Source: Calvatia gigantea (lineage: Eukaryota; Basidiomycota; Agaricomycetes; Agaricales; Lycoperdaceae). From it: a stretch of 64,000 nt of DNA. Position numbers and translations under genes: made by a program. The notes beneath the pieces were generated by a model, which saw only the letters and a list, made by a program, of their open reading frames with translations, was not told the origin of the DNA and did not search any database. Of this stretch, positions 23,062-35,924 are shown one piece after another; positions within the stretch are counted from its first letter, which is position 1; each line of letters starts with the position of its first letter. The stretch is from contig JACAAK010000012.1 in the NCBI GenBank assembly GCA_025093985.1, forward strand, positions 1,798,001 through 1,862,000, given 5' to 3'.

Positions 23062-24419
23062 CTTTACTTGCTTTGGTTTCCCATTCAAATTTCTTTATTT
23101 TGGATAGTAGGGCATTAAACAGTCAAGAAATGTTGGCATAGCAATGTATAAATTTTTGATAGAAGTTGCAAAATCCCATGAATTTTCTGACATTGTGGAT
23201 AGTGCAGGGTTTAGGCCATTCTTCTATTCCATGGAGTTTGGTATTGTCCATTTTGATCTTGTTGGAGGAGATTATCATGCCAAGATATTCTAGATGGGTT
23301 TTATCAAATTTGCATTTTTCTAGTTTCAGGTATAAATTGTTGTCCTTCAGTATCTGGAGTGCTTCCATCATCAGATGATTTATTTCTTCTTGGGTCTTTG
23401 TATAGATAAAAATGTTGTCCATGTAGATTATGATTCCTCCTTTATCAAGCATTTTGGTGAATATTATATCTATCATTTTCTGAAAGGTAGCAGGGGAATT
23501 ACACATTTCAAAGGACATTACATTTGGTTTATAGAGTCTGATAGGAGTTTTGAAGGCAGCTTTCCATTGATCACCTTCTCAGATCTAGATGTTATTGTAT
23601 CCAAGTTGGACATCCATCTTGGTGAAGAGTTTTGCTCCTTGGAGCTTATTCATGATGGTTGTGATCATAGAAATAGAGTAAGCATTCTTCTTCATATGTT
23701 TGTTAAGGTACTGGTAGTCTTGGTATCATCTAAGTTTCCCATCCTTCTTTCCTACAAAGAAGAAGGAAGAGGCCATGGAAGACTCAGATTCTCAGATATA
23801 TCCTTTTTGGAGGTTTTTATGTATCAACTTCTTGAGTTCTTCAGTTTCTAGGGGGGATAGGGGATATGTTTTTCCTAGTTTTGGTTTGAAAGTATCAAGG
23901 AGTTCAATTTTGTAGTCATATGGATGGCTTGGTGGAAATCTTTTGGACTTTTTGGTGTTAAATAGAGATGCAAATTTCTTATATTTCCTAAGTAGTTTAG
24001 TTTCAGTTTTCAGGGTGGATTTCTGTGCTAGGCTAGTAGCTTGGGTGATTTTTGTGTTGATTTTGAGTTTATGTAATGTTTGAGTAATTTCATAGAGTTC
24101 ATTTTCCAGGTGAAATTCATTGAAGTCAAGGTTTTCCAGATAGACTTTTAATTTATCAATTAAGAGTTCCAGTTCATCAGAATGAATGATTACTTTGAAG
24201 ACTTTTACAGTGAGTAGGTCAAAGTCTTTATCTAGATAAGTGTATCATTCAGCATTGTTCATTCTATGAATGTCCAGGGTAATCTCATTGATAGTAGTGG
24301 ATCCATTCATAGATTTAGCAATAAGGGGTACAATGTGATCATTGTTTTGCCATTTGAACTCTCAAGTAGTCCATTTTATGTCTGGATTTGTTTGTTGTAG
24401 CCATAAGTATCCAAGGATT
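23062..24419 (-). pseudogene. Gypsy-C#1 reverse transcriptase region
   Basis: Minus-strand RT with FFFVGKKDG (about 23760), FTKMDVQLGYNN (about 23620) and CNSPATFQKMIDIIFTKML (23500-23445), catalytic box YMDN (about 23420) where plus-strand relatives at 41900 and 47670 read DD. RT thumb follows with YLGMIISSNKIKMDN. To the right, the upstream linker (ENLDFNEFHLENELYEITQTL) is readable. Several TGA stops. Inactive. Confidence 0.85.
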
Positions 24420-24424
24420 AGGTC

Positions 24425-24731
24425 TGTTATGGATTTTCACTGATTATATTGTGCTCTGTCCTTGTCTACATTCCTATACTGCTAGTACATCTGTTTCACC
24501 TATTCCTGTTGAGCGATCTCCAGCTATGACTCAAAATAACTACTATGCCTACCTTACCGGACATTTCATGTGGTTACCCCATCCATTTAACTGGATGACT
24601 CTCTGTATTTAAGCATACATACATCCACTGTATTTGGTATGCTTAACCATCTCTTGTTCTCCCCCCCTTACTCGCCCTCAAGTCTTAGCCAAAGTTGCAA
24701 CCTGAGGTAAACTCAGACTAAGGTTGTAATA
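24425..24731 (+). repeat. Gypsy-A#3 5' LTR
   Basis: 307 bp, TGTTATGG...GTAATA. TATTTAAG promoter box near 24605 followed by GCTTAACCA near 24642, the partner of the priming site. Confidence 0.92.
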
Positions 24732-24810
24732 TTTGGTTAAGTGTCCCCACCTCACCTTGCAAGGAGTAGGCTGAAACAGGCCTGAACAAAGACAACCTAG
24801 GAGCTAGTAT

Positions 24811-25938
24811 ATGAGCTTGAACCCAGACAAATATAGAGAACCAAATCTCGAGGTCACTGATGACAAATCTGAAACATTGGATGAAGAAGAAACAGGGAAT
24901 GCTGAAGTACCTGAAGAGCCAACCAGAGAAACACATGATGAACCTGGAGCAAACCCAGCAGAAGAAGAAGTACTATCAGAACTTCTAAATGAACTCGACC
25001 TAACAGAGGAAGAGTTAATCCATTAGGAGAAATCAGATGAATCAAACTCAGATGAAACAGAATCAGAAACCAACTCTGATATGACCAATAATGCAGTAGC
25101 ATCCGCAACAGTGCCCAGTGAAAAAGGCTTAATGCCAGACCTGGGGTTTTTTGATGGCACCTGCACCAAATTTGACAACTGGTGGAAAGCAATGACACTC
25201 TTCATGAAGTTCAACAAAATAGTCTCAGCGGATGATAAAGCTATAGCGGTCTTAGCCAGGCTAAGGGGAGGAACAGCAGGAGCCTATGCTGTGATGAAAG
25301 CCCCACAAATTTTAGATAGAGAAGACTCAGTGGACTGGAAAGCATTTTCCGAAGACTTTAGGAAAACCTTCTCTGACGACACCTTGAACAGCAAAGTGGA
25401 GTGGCAAATCGAGAAATTCAAACAAGGGAACAAAAACACAGCAGACTACCTAATCGAATTCCAAGTCCTAAAGAGCAAGACAAAAACAGATAATAAACAT
25501 GCAATGTTCTTACTCAAGAAAAATGCCAGGCAAGACATCATCTACACCATCACAGGCTACTTGCCTAGTGCCAGGCCAGACACCTATGCAGAATGGACAG
25601 AAGCCATCCTCACCATAGGACAAGGATACAAAGCATCAGAATACTGAGAGGATAAGAAAACCAACACTGGAACAACCTACAGAGGAATGGGAAAACCAAT
25701 GGAGATAGGAAGCCAATGCCACATTTTCAATGCTAAAGGAAAACCTAAATGTTACAATTGTGGCATTTTCGGACATATGGCCAAAGATTGCAAGAAACCC
25801 AAAGGGTTGACCTGCTACAATTGTAGAAAAATGGGCCACATAGCAAAGGCCTGCACTGCACCGAAGAAGATACAGGTCTGAGGAGTTGAAGAAGTTGATA
25901 ATGAAGAAAAGAAGGATTTTTCCGAAGACTCCAAGTAG
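24811..25938 (+). pseudogene. Gypsy-A#3 Gag (375 codons, three stops)
   Basis: ATG 24811 (MSLNPDKYREPNL) and family stop TAG 25936-25938. Capsid-like FDNWWKAMTLFMKFNK at 25167-25215 and two complete knuckles, [14 protein letters not shown] (25750-25791) and CYNCRKMGHIAKAC (25813-25854). In-frame stops at about 25024 (TAG), 25645 (TGA) and 25879 (TGA). Codon 148 region reads RLRGGTAGAY, showing what copies #1 and #2 lost at their shared TGA. Confidence 0.88.
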
Positions 25939-28900
25939 GCACTACCTCGAGAGTCAGAAAGCTTGTATCTAGGATATCAGACAAATTCTATATGATTCCT
26001 CAGAGAAGAAAGTGCAAACTAAACCTAAAAGGGAAAATACAAATGGTGAGAAAGGAGATAACGGTGGATATGATTGTCAACTCAGGATGTACAACCAGCA
26101 GCATCAGCAAAAAGCTGGTAGACAAAGAAGGGCTTCCCACCCAAAAACTAGAACAACAAATCTTGGTATTAAACATGGATGGAACACCAAATCAGGGCAG
26201 AAAAGTGACAGAAACAGCCACAATTGACATAGATATCCAAGGACACAAAGAACAGATTAAAGCATCAGTCGTACAACTACAAGACCATGCAGAAGTCTTC
26301 CTGGGGCATGACTGGCTGGTCAAACATAATCCGGAAGTAGATTGGAATAATGGAGAAATCAAGTTCACCTGGTGTCCACCAGACTGTCAATTCCTCCACT
26401 GAAACATCTCTATCACAGAAAAGATACAAAGCATGGCCAATACAGAAGATTTATGGGAAGAAGAAGACAAACCAGATCTGACCAAACCGGAAGATTTGCT
26501 AGACTATGTACAGCCATTCACACATTTATTCAACAAAACAACATTTGATAAGCTCCCAGAATGAACTGAATGGGATCATGAAATAACCCTAATAGAAGAT
26601 GTCCCAAGGGAAATAAGTGCAGAAATGTATAACATGACAGTCAAGGAACAGGATGAACTCAAGGTGTTTATCAAAGAAAATCTAGAATCAGGATGAATAC
26701 AACCATCAAATCTCCATACGCAGTGCCAACCTTCTTCATTCCCAAGAAAGACGGATCCAAGAGATTAATCCAAGACTACAGACAGTTAAACAAAGTAGTA
26801 GTCAAGGACAAAACACCATTACCAAGAATTGACAAGGTAATTGACAAGCTTGGGAAGGCCAAATACTTCAATAAGCTTGATATCATCTGGGGGTATAACA
26901 ATGTCAGGATCAAGGAAGGGAACGAATGGAAAGCAGCATTTCTCACCAATGAGGGACTCTTCAAACCAACAGTCATGTATTTCAGTTTAAGCAACTTACT
27001 GGGGACCTTCTCCAGAATAATGACAAGCATCTTCCACGACCTCCTGCAAAATGGAGATATTGTAAACTACATGGATGACTTTGCCATCTCCAGTGACACC
27101 AAAGAACAACTAAAAGAATGGACCATACAATTCCTGGAATGCACAGCACAATACAATTTATGCTTTAAACAAACAAAATGCATCTTTGATGCAGAAGAAA
27201 TTCCAATGCTAGGAGTCAAAGTAGGACATGGGCAAATTGAAATGGAAGAAGAGAAAGTCAAATCAGTACAAGATTGGCCCAAGCCAAAGAGTACAAAAGG
27301 GGTAGAAAGGTTCCTGGGTTTTGCCAATTATTACCAATGTTTCATCAAGAACTTCAGCAAGATTGCAGGACCACTAAACAAACTCAAAGGAGTAGCCACA
27401 TGGGAGTGGAATCAAGAACACCAGGCTGTGTTCAATCATCTTAAGAAATGCATTACTGAAGAACCTGTATTAACCCTACCACAAAGGCAAGGCCAGTTCA
27501 GGGTAGAAGTCGACGCATCAGACTATGCATTGGGAGGCGTACTATCACAACTACAGGGGGACAAATGGCACCCAATCACCTTCACATCATGAATGCTATT
27601 GCCAGCAGAATGCAACTATGAAATATACGACAAAGAACTACTGGCCATTATCCATGCCCTGAAAGAATGGAGACACTACCTGCTAGATACTGAAGAAAAA
27701 TTTGAAATCTGGACTGACCTTGAAATTTTGAAATACTACTGCAAACTGCAAAAGTTGAATGGACAACAAGCCTGATGGTACCTACACCTACAAGACTACG
27801 ACTTCACGCTGTGACGTGTACCCAGAAAAACAAATACGAAGGCTGACCTATTGTTTCGAATCCACCAAATACCAGAAGAACAAGAAGACAAACTAGTCAC
27901 CATGATCCGAGAAAGCTGGCTGCAAACAGAAGACACAGATAACACAGTGCTCTTACAGGCAGAATTATTCCTTGAGCCAATATTCCTAGAACAGATCCAA
28001 AACAAGTCCCAGTACGAGACAGCAGTCTTTACTGAGCTAAGAAAACTGGAGCCTAGTCTCACTGAAGACCACAGAATTATCTACAGACAGGATAGCGCAT
28101 ACGTCCTGCCTGACCCAAAACTACAGAAAGAAATTCTAGCACAATATCATGACATCCCAGATGCGGGACACCCAGGTCAGTATAGAATGATAGAACTAAT
28201 CAACTGTGACTACTGGTGGCCAACAATAAGAAAAGATGTAAAAAGGTACATCTGAGGGTGCCAAACCTGCCAGAGGAACAAAGCTAGAATAATGCCACTC
28301 AAATCGCCACTTCACCCCCTCCCTATACTGAATGGACCTTAGGAAGAAATTAGTATTGACATGATCAGACCACTACCAGAATTGGAAGGGAAAGACGTGA
28401 TACTGGTCATTGTCAATCAATTCACAAAAATGATACAACTCATAGTGATAACAATGGATGTTTCCTCCAAGGACATCACAAGGATTTATCAAGATGAAAT
28501 ATGGAAGCTGCATGGATTGCCAAGGAAGGTGCTAAGCAATCGAGGACCCCAATTTGCATCAGAATTCACCAAGGAGCTATTCAAAGGACTTGGCATAGAA
28601 TGAAACCTATCAATGGCATATCACCTACAAACTGATGGACAAACAGAACACATTAACAGAGAAGTGGAAACATATATCCACCTGTATTGCAATTATGACC
28701 AAAATGACTGGGCAGAATGGCTTCCCATTGTAGAATTCCAGTACAATGACAAATGACATGGAGGGACACAGGAGACGCCATTCTTCCTAAACTATGGAAG
28801 AAACCCATGGAAGGGCAAGAATGAACCAATGACAAACAACCCCATTGCCACTGAATTCCTACAACACCTTCAGGCTGCCCAAGATAATGCCACATCAACA

Positions 28901-29449
28901 CTACAAACATATCAAGAAAAGATGAAACAACAACATGACTGCAGTAAAACCCATACCATGGCACATCAAATAGGCAATGCAGTATGGCTGGAAAACACCA
29001 ACATCCATACCAATCAAACATCAAAGAAGCTAGGCCAAAAATGGTATGGGCCTTTCCTTATCAAGGAAAAGATAGGAGAAGCAGCATACCAGCTAGTTCT
29101 ACTAGAAGGATGGGCTATCCACAATGTATTCAATGAACAGCTCCTGACACCAGCCCACAAGGCTGAGTTCCCAAGTCAAAGACAACTATCAGTGCCTGAC
29201 CCAATCATCATCAACAATAAAGAGGAGTACGAAGTAGAGGAAATCCACAGACAAAGAAAACACAGAAGGGACTATCAATTCCTAGTCCATTGGAAGGGAT
29301 ACAGCAACAAAGAAGATATGTGGACAGTGGAATCCAACCTAACAAATGCTCAAGACACAATAGCAGATTACCAAAAGAGGCATCCAGAGGATACCCATAA
29401 AAAGGGGGGTAGAAGAACCAAAAAATCATCACCAAACCAAAGAAACTAG
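25939..29449 (+). pseudogene. Gypsy-A#3 Pol: protease to chromodomain
   Basis: Protease reads VNSGCTTSSISKKL (about 26070), the catalytic Asp being Asn. RT IPKKDGSKRL (26740) and intact box NYMDDFAI (27064-27088). RNase H EVDASDYALGGVL (27505). Integrase zinc region GHPGQYRMIELI (28168) and core with VNQFTKM (28411; Asp to Asn) and LSNRGPQFASEF (28530). Chromodomain YQFLVHWKGYSNKEDMW (29275-29325). One base is missing near 26708 compared with copy #2, shifting protease and RT apart, and about a dozen stops occur. Inactive. Confidence 0.88.
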
Positions 29450-29455
29450 CCAGAC

Positions 29456-30440
29456 ATGCCTTCCTCCCAAGCCAACCATGTCACTATTCATTCCCTCGTC
29501 CACCCCAACCCAACCACAATCTCCTCTGTCCCCCTTCCAGAGCCAGGCAACAGTCAAGCACCTGCCCCTCAGGGCACTCATTACAACCTCACCACCACAC
29601 CATCCCCAGCACAGGGGCTTCCTGAATCCCTACTAAAAGATGTTGACAAGGCTACCAACAGTGAAATAGAAACCATCACTGCTCAAAACAAGTGGCTAGT
29701 CATCAACAGACACATTGCCCTCGCCACCACATGCATCACCTTCGCCAACATGTATGCAGGGTTTGCCAATACATCCTCATCCACCAACCAACACATTCCT
29801 ACCATCTTCTGAGCCTTAGAGCAATCCATGCTCACACCCAGCAAACAAGACCATGTCCACAGTCTCCACAACCACGTCGACCTTGGACTAGAAGTATTCA
29901 AACACCTCAATATTGCCAACATCTTCCTAGAGCTTGCCAATGTAGTAATGAACCTACTTAGATGCAATAAGACCACCGAAGATCCAGAGATCGATGTCCT
30001 CATTGATAGGATCCATAGTACCCTCTCTGAGCTCCATACCATGATCAACCCCATACCACTGACCTGATCTGACACACCCATGGATGAAGAAACAACCATC
30101 TCCATGAAAGAAGAAGTCAACTCACTCCACTGTTTCATAAAAACTATTACTCCACCACAACTTGTATTGGTTTTTCTCCCTCCCACAAGGTTCTGCACTG
30201 TGTTACCAGGACAAGAAAAGGACCAACACTACTGGAAAACAATAGTCAAGAACTATTGGGACAACTCCACCACAACTGACTTCCCATTCAACAGTGTCCC
30301 AGTCCCTATCCATTAGGATGGCTGAAGCCACTTGCCCATCTTCTTCACATGCTCGAATGATGGAAAGTACCTCATTGGAGCCACCAAGAAAGCCCTCGCC
30401 TCTGCCATAGTCAATGGCAACTTTGATGAAGCTTCCTGAG
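29456..30440 (+). pseudogene. Gypsy-A#3 ORF3, unrecognised accessory protein
   Basis: ATG 29456 (MPSSQANHVTIHSLVHP), seven bases after the Pol stop; family stop TGA near 30438 (...NGNFDEAS). In-frame stops at 29810 (TGA), 30065 (TGA), 30314 (TAG) and 30323 (TGA) are single changes from Arg or Gln codons seen in copy #2. Conserved parts: ITFANMYAGFANTSSSTNQH (29738-29797), LGLEVFKHLNIANIFLELA (29884-29940), IVKNYWDNSTTTDFPFNSVP (30242-30300). Together with #1 and #2 it gives three aligned copies with no recognisable domain. Confidence 0.75.
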
Positions 30441-30464
30441 GCATGAAGCCAAATTGGGGGGTAT

Positions 30465-30771
30465 TGTTATGGATTTTCACCAATCATATCGTGCTCCATC
30501 CTTGTCTGCATTCCTATACTGCTAGTACATCTGTTTCACCTATTCCTGTTGAGCAATCTCCAGCTATGACTCAAAATAACTACTATGCCTACCTTACTGG
30601 ACATTTCATGTAGTTACCCCATCCATTCAACTGGATGACTCTCTATATTTAAGCATACATACATCCACTGTATTTGGTATGCTTAACCATCTCTTGTTCT
30701 CCCCCTCTTACTTACCTTCAAGTCTTAGCCAAAGTTGCAACCTGAGGTAAACTCAGACTAAGGTCATAACA
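30465..30771 (+). repeat. Gypsy-A#3 3' LTR
   Basis: 307 bp, TGTTATGG...CATAACA, followed by the duplication AGGTC (30772-30776) and Gypsy-C#1 protease sequence. Confidence 0.92.
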
Positions 30772-30776
30772 AGGTC

Positions 30777-31220
30777 TTTCATTCCTATTCCTGAGATATA
30801 GGCTTCAAAATGGCATTGTTTTCTATCAACCAAAGCATTTAGCTCTACACTTTCATAAATTAATCTGTTTTCATTGGAAGTCTTGTCTACATTAGACACT
30901 TTGATAGATTGGTTGATGGTATAGGTTCATAGTTTATGAGCATTAATGAAGGTTGATGAGATGAAGTTTCCTTGGGCCCCTGAGTTGATTAATGCAGTGA
31001 CTGGGATTTTTCATAGATAATCTTGGTTTAGCTCAATTGGAAGAAAGATTGACACTTTGTTGTTTGAAGTGGGAAGTTTGATTAGGTTAATTTGTGGGTC
31101 ACCCAGTGATTCTTTTTCAAGATCAGGTAACACATTCAAAAATCTCCAAAGGGTTTGAGTGTTGGGTTGGTAATGTAGGTTTCTCTGAATTCCATTCACT
31201 CATTGGTTGGGAGTTCTCTA
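30777..31220 (-). pseudogene. Gypsy-C#1 protease region
   Basis: Minus-strand frame carries ALINSGAQGNFIS near 30990-30955, where the family motif is DSGAQGNFIS; the catalytic Asp is Asn. The downstream YISGIGMKDLV block ends at the Gypsy-A#3 insertion. To the right, LPDLEKESLGDPQINLIKLP links to Gag. Confidence 0.78.
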
Positions 31221-33060
31221 ATCATGACTTGAATAATTGCTAAGATCTTTCAATTTAAGTTTGGATTAGGATTGGAGTAGTTTCCTGAGGGTTGATAACA
31301 TTGGGGTTGTGAGTATCACAGTGGTTGCATAAATCTTTGTAATGGAGAATTAGGTTGTCTGGGAGGGAGTTTGTTCTTGGATAAGTTTGGGTCAGGATTT
31401 GGACAATTGCTGATGAGGTGTCCAAATTTTCCACAACCTATACATTTCCCAGCTTTGTAGTGAGCTACTTGCTTGGCAGTGAATACAGCACTCAACTGCA
31501 ATTCAGGGTCATCAGGGTCATGAGCATTGGAGGGATTATCCCATTCCTGTTCAGGATAATATTGATTTTTGTCTTTGTGTTGTAGTTTATAATAATCTTG
31601 CAGTTTGGCTTGTGTCATTAATAGTTCATCAAGATTGATTGTTTGGTTGAAACCAGGGTTGGTAGTTTTGCTGAAAGAATTATGGCAGTTGATAAGGATT
31701 TGGATTTCTAGGGTAATTTTGTGGCCACATTGCATCTGCTTGGCAATTAACAGAATTGTGTCATACTGCATCAGTATACCATTCTTCAATAGTTTCAGGT
31801 GGTCCTTCTTTTCTTGTCCATACTTCCCAGGCAAGAAAGGGAATGAGTCCATGTTTATACTGTTTGATTAAGGCTTTGTTGTCCTAGATTCCTATGATTG
31901 ATGTGAGGCATTGGAATTTAAGGTTGAAGTCTGCTGCAGATGATTTGTTTTGTCTCAAATCATTCCATTGTCATTGTGCAGTGATTTGTTCATCTACTAG
32001 GGTGAAGTGCTTCAGGATTTCTGCTTCAAACTCTTCAAAGGTGAAATATTTCCATAGTACAGGTCTTTTGCAGGCATCAGTAATTTGGCTAGTGTAATAC
32101 TGTTCAGACCATGATCTAGCTTTTCCTTCAACCATAAGGCCTAGGACAAATCTGATCTGGCATTAGTCATCCATAAATGCTCAGGGGTTTATTTTGAGGT
32201 AGTTCTTAACTAGCATCCACCAAGTTTTGAATCTTGGTGTTACTCTATCAAAGTTCAGGAGTTTCTGTCTGATTTCTTTTGAGTTCCCATCATTTTCTAC
32301 AAATTGAATGGTGGGAGTTTAATGTCTTCATCAGCCTCCTCCTCCAAGCAAGAAAGAGAATGGAGTGGATGGAACATTGCTAGGACTTCATGATGAGGGA
32401 GGAGAGGGAGAGGGCACTCTGTCTCTTTGACCTCTACTAGAGAACCTTCTACTGGGAGGTTTTTGTACTCTGATTCCAGAAATTGGGGTTGACACTCTGG
32501 AAGGTGGCAGAGGTTGGTCAGGTGGTTAAATATTTGTTTGAGTTTGAGTTTGAGTTGAAGTAGCCATTATTTCAGTTTCAGTATGTACTAGTTCTTGGGA
32601 TTCAAAATCAGGGATATCTGGGTATTCAAGGGTGTCTGGAGCATATAGAAGATGATTTCCTTCTCTATTGGAGAAGTTTGATACTTCATCTGGATGTTCA
32701 GGCAACTAGTGGAATGTTTCATTGTCTGAGTTATCTTCAAGGATGGATGGCAAGGTCTGGGGGTTTTCAATTCTAAATTGGGAAGGGAATACAGCTCTGG
32801 ATAGAGTTTGTGGTGGTAATTCCTGTGGTGGGCCTTGTTCAGGTGAATTGGGTTGAAGATAGTTGAATTTGCCACTTTGAGAGGGCTTAGGTAATTCTGG
32901 TTTATTAGATTTTTTTGTGGGTATGGGTAACTTTTGTAGTAGTTTGGGTTTTTGAGATCTTGTTTATAGGGTATGGTAGATTCTTTCCAGGTATGGTGCT
33001 AAAGGTCCTTCTGATTGGTGGGCATGTTGGAGTGGTGGTGTAGTGGGTGATTCAAAGGAA
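31221..33060 (-). pseudogene. Gypsy-C#1 Gag
   Basis: The C-terminal part is open at 31852-31316 and holds one CCHC knuckle, CIGCGKFGHLISNC (about 31440-31400). The capsid-like part upstream (about 32250-31860) is broken by stops; the Pro/Ser-rich N-terminus (32875-32588 and beyond) matches the gamma copy at 44437-45130 by content. No usable start remains. The leader 33061-33429 holds no gene. Confidence 0.78.
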
Positions 33061-33429
33061 TATTGAGTTAGTGTGTGGAATGATCATTCTGGTGAGGAAG
33101 GAGGGTGTAAGGGATGTTTCCCTTTTTAAGATATGGTGGAAGAAACAGATAGCAGTAACCAGGCCCACTCTACTCAATACTGGTTAAGGCAGAGGCTTCT
33201 CAACATGTCAATACATAGAGGATAATAGAAATAATAAACTAGCAGTGAACAGTCCTGCTCTTCTCAATGCTACTTGACAGACAATAAAAACCTAGTAGAC
33301 CCAAAGTTCTACTCTCCTTAACTCTATTACTGGGAAGGCTTCTCAATGTCAACTGGACAGAGGGATAATCAGCAAAAGCTGGCCATAAGAGTTATATAGA
33401 AATGAAAGAAAGGGTTAAGGTTATTCTTA

Positions 33430-33901
33430 TGTTACATGTATTACCTACTTCACAACTGAGCCTGGATCATCCTCTACTCAGAGAGGAGGTTCAATACTAT
33501 AGCTTGGGAGACTATGACAAGTCTCAATGACTTCTGTGTAGACTTTGGATTGCTTCCTCAAGTAGAAGCTCATGCTTGTCTGAGAAGTCCAAGTTAAGTG
33601 TCTCTACAGTCCCCAAAGTTGTTAACCTTGTAGCAAATAAGTGAAAATAGGAAGCTTGTTACTAGAATAACCTAAGGTAATACAGAAGTACTACTTAGAG
33701 TTATATACTAGCTATATGTAGAAGATAGGTAATTATGTAGTAAAGAGTATGAGTCAATGAGAGACTACTATGGGTTAATTGGTAATCTAAGGAGTTATAG
33801 GGGTTAAGTAATGAATAGAAAAGAAGGGGATATGAGTGAATAGAAGGGAGAGACAAGTAGATAAAAGTTTGGTAATGGGAATATAAGGTATAAACAGAAA
33901 C
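33430..33901 (-). repeat. Gypsy-C#1 5' LTR, truncated
   Basis: Minus-strand Gypsy-C LTR from its inner end (TGTTACATG on the plus strand) for 472 of about 610-628 bp. It is cut where a plus-strand Gypsy-C LTR begins (33902), and the missing part is not found on the far side. Confidence 0.85.
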
Positions 33902-34784
33902 TGTTATGAACTTACCATATCCCCAGGCTCTTCCTATTTATTTAGTAATTGTATCCCTTAGCATATTACCTTTTCTCCTCAGACTTACTTATCTTTTCTT
34001 TTCTATTCTTTATTTATTAACATGTGTAGTTCTAGTTCACCTTCTTATAACTTGTTCTAAGTCATGTTTCTTTTTATACTTTGTATTCCCACCACTAGAC
34101 TTCTATCTACTCATCTCCCTCTTCTTATGACTCATATTACTTCTTTTCCATTCATTTCTTACTCCCTCTGATTCCTTAGATTACCAATTAACCCATAGTA
34201 GTCTCTCATTGACTCAAACCCTATTACTATGTAATTACTCATCTTCTATGCATAGCTAGTATATAAACCTTAAGTAGTACCTTTGTATTACTTTAAGTTA
34301 TTCTAGTAACAAGCTTCCTTATCTTCACTCATCTGCTACAAGGTTAACAACCTTGGGGACTGCAGTGGCACTTAACTCAGACTTCTCAGACAAGCATGAG
34401 CTTCTACTTGAGGGAGTGATCCAAAGTCTGCACAGAAGTTGTTGAGACTTGTTGTATACTCCTGGGCTATAGTGTTGAACCTCTCCCTGAGTAGAGACTG
34501 TTGAATGGTGCATGTAGGGGATCAAAAGGGGAATATAACAGCAGTTAAATGAAGTCTATTGGATGAGGACTGAAGGAGTAATTCCACAATTACTGTGGAA
34601 CACTATAAGAGACTTAAATGACAAAATACACTATTCTACTCACCTGTGGAACACTGTAAGAGACTAAAGGCCTCCAAAGTGTCCACAGGCAGCTACAAGT
34701 CCAACTGTCATGTGACCACAGTCACATGACCTAAACTTCATCAGTGATAAGGCCTGGTTGTGAAGTAAGGTAACACACATAACA
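33902..34784 (+). repeat. Gypsy-C LTR with an internal 240-bp insertion
   Basis: TGTTATGAACTTACC at 33902 to CACATAACA at 34784. Between about 34499 and 34750 it contains unrelated sequence. Left flank is Gypsy-C#1 LTR, right flank is Copia-4 Gag; no flanking duplication is visible, so it probably arose by LTR-LTR recombination rather than simple insertion. Confidence 0.82.
34499..34750. repeat. Unidentified 0.25-kb insertion in a Gypsy-C LTR
   Basis: Starts TGTTGAATGG. Contains a direct repeat (TGTGGAACACTATAAGAGACT near 34594 and TGTGGAACACTGTAAGAGACT near 34644) and a perfect inverted repeat GTCATGTGAC-CACA-GTCACATGAC (34707-34730). No coding potential. Exact ends and target duplication could not be fixed. 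Confidence 0.55.
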
Positions 34785-34882
34785 TAGTCCCTCATCAATA
34801 GAGTTGAAGATGCAGTGAAGACTATCAGGGATCTCAGGCCTCTGAACTTTGCCCTTGACAAACTGGATAAAGAACTAGCCTC

Positions 34883-35924
34883 AGGGCCTCCATAGCCCAG
34901 TGGTATCACCACCAAAGACTGGAAAAAGGTGGCTGTGCAGCTACCAGACATGTTGAGGGTTCGACTCCCTCTCAACCCCTGTACATTAAAAGTAGGGAAA
35001 GGTGCATGACATATCAGGTGTTACAGTCATGTGCTCGGTTCTCAGACTTGGTAAATCAGGTCCTGGGAATGTTTGGTGGGGGTCTTGATCTCTGGCCTGA
35101 ATGTGGGAAGTAGGCAATCCCCTGGAGGTGGCATCTCCTGTCAGGTTAAATCTTGGTGGTATCCGGGGAATGGGGTGTAACTCCTCTGAAATCCGGGCTG
35201 GCTGAGGGCAGGGGGAATCCTCATCAGAGCCCAAATTGGCTGGATCTTAATTGCTAGATCTAGTTGTACCCATTATGGGAGCGAAAGCATAGGGCACAGT
35301 AAGCGAGGGAATAGTAACAAAAACAGTGGAATGTCCAAATATGGGCCACGCCACCGTCCACCATGAAATCCTGGTCTGGGTGCTGCCGGCATAAACCAGA
35401 GTAGTAGTGGTTGTTAGTCAGCGGTAGTAGGTACTCTGTGGCCTGCAACGGTGGGAATCGGGCATCAGCAGACCGGTGTGTACCGGAAAAAAAGTTGCTG
35501 GTTCAGCTGCACTGCGTTAGGCTGGGGAACTGCAGATACTGAAATAACTCCATATCATGGCAATGTCCACGAATGCACAATATGGTTGGCTGCTGGGCAA
35601 GGCAGAGACCTTGGACAGGTGGGGATCCGAGCCAGTTGGCAAAAAATCGAACCACCTGCCTGGGAACGGGAAACTCTAGTAGCTGGGGCTCTATATAAAC
35701 TCCCTAGTGAAGCAAGGGCCGTAGCAGGCTGGGACAGTCTCCCACGACCTGGCTCGAGGGCGAACTAAATCCTCTGTCGGTTCTCCTGGTTGACTAAGCC
35801 AGGTTAGAGTCTAAGTTGATTCCGGGGTCCAGTGTAATAGCTGGTGTCCATCCCGCAAGGGCACGGGTCAATAGGGTCTTCCCCAAAAGGGGAGGGCCCT
35901 ATACTTCGTAAATTGGCGCAAGCC

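Larger units (their letters stand above)
24425..30771 (+). mobile_element. Gypsy-A#3, complete but decayed chromovirus
   Basis: LTRs of 307 bp at 24425-24731 and 30465-30771, exact 5-bp duplication AGGTC. The self-priming site is TGGTTAAGTGT from 24734, two bases after the LTR. Order: Gag 24811-25938, Pol 25939-29449, ORF3 29456-30439, polypurine AAATTGGGGGG (30450-30460). It sits in the protease/RT interval of Gypsy-C#1. Confidence 0.93.
23062..33901 (-). mobile_element. Gypsy-C#1, decayed older host element (two segments plus LTR)
   Basis: Minus-strand pieces at 23062-24419 (RT) and 30777-33429 (protease, Gag, leader), with part of the 5' LTR at 33430-33901. The gap 24425-30771 is Gypsy-A#3 with duplication AGGTC (24420-24424 and 30772-30776). 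The left side is cut by Gypsy-A#1. RNase H and integrase would lie off the window. Confidence 0.85.

Noticed and set aside
34883..34980. Functional tRNA gene
   Set aside because: A and B boxes and T-arm fit, but the acceptor arm does not pair and the sequence is flanked by a retroposition duplication; treated as a SINE head.
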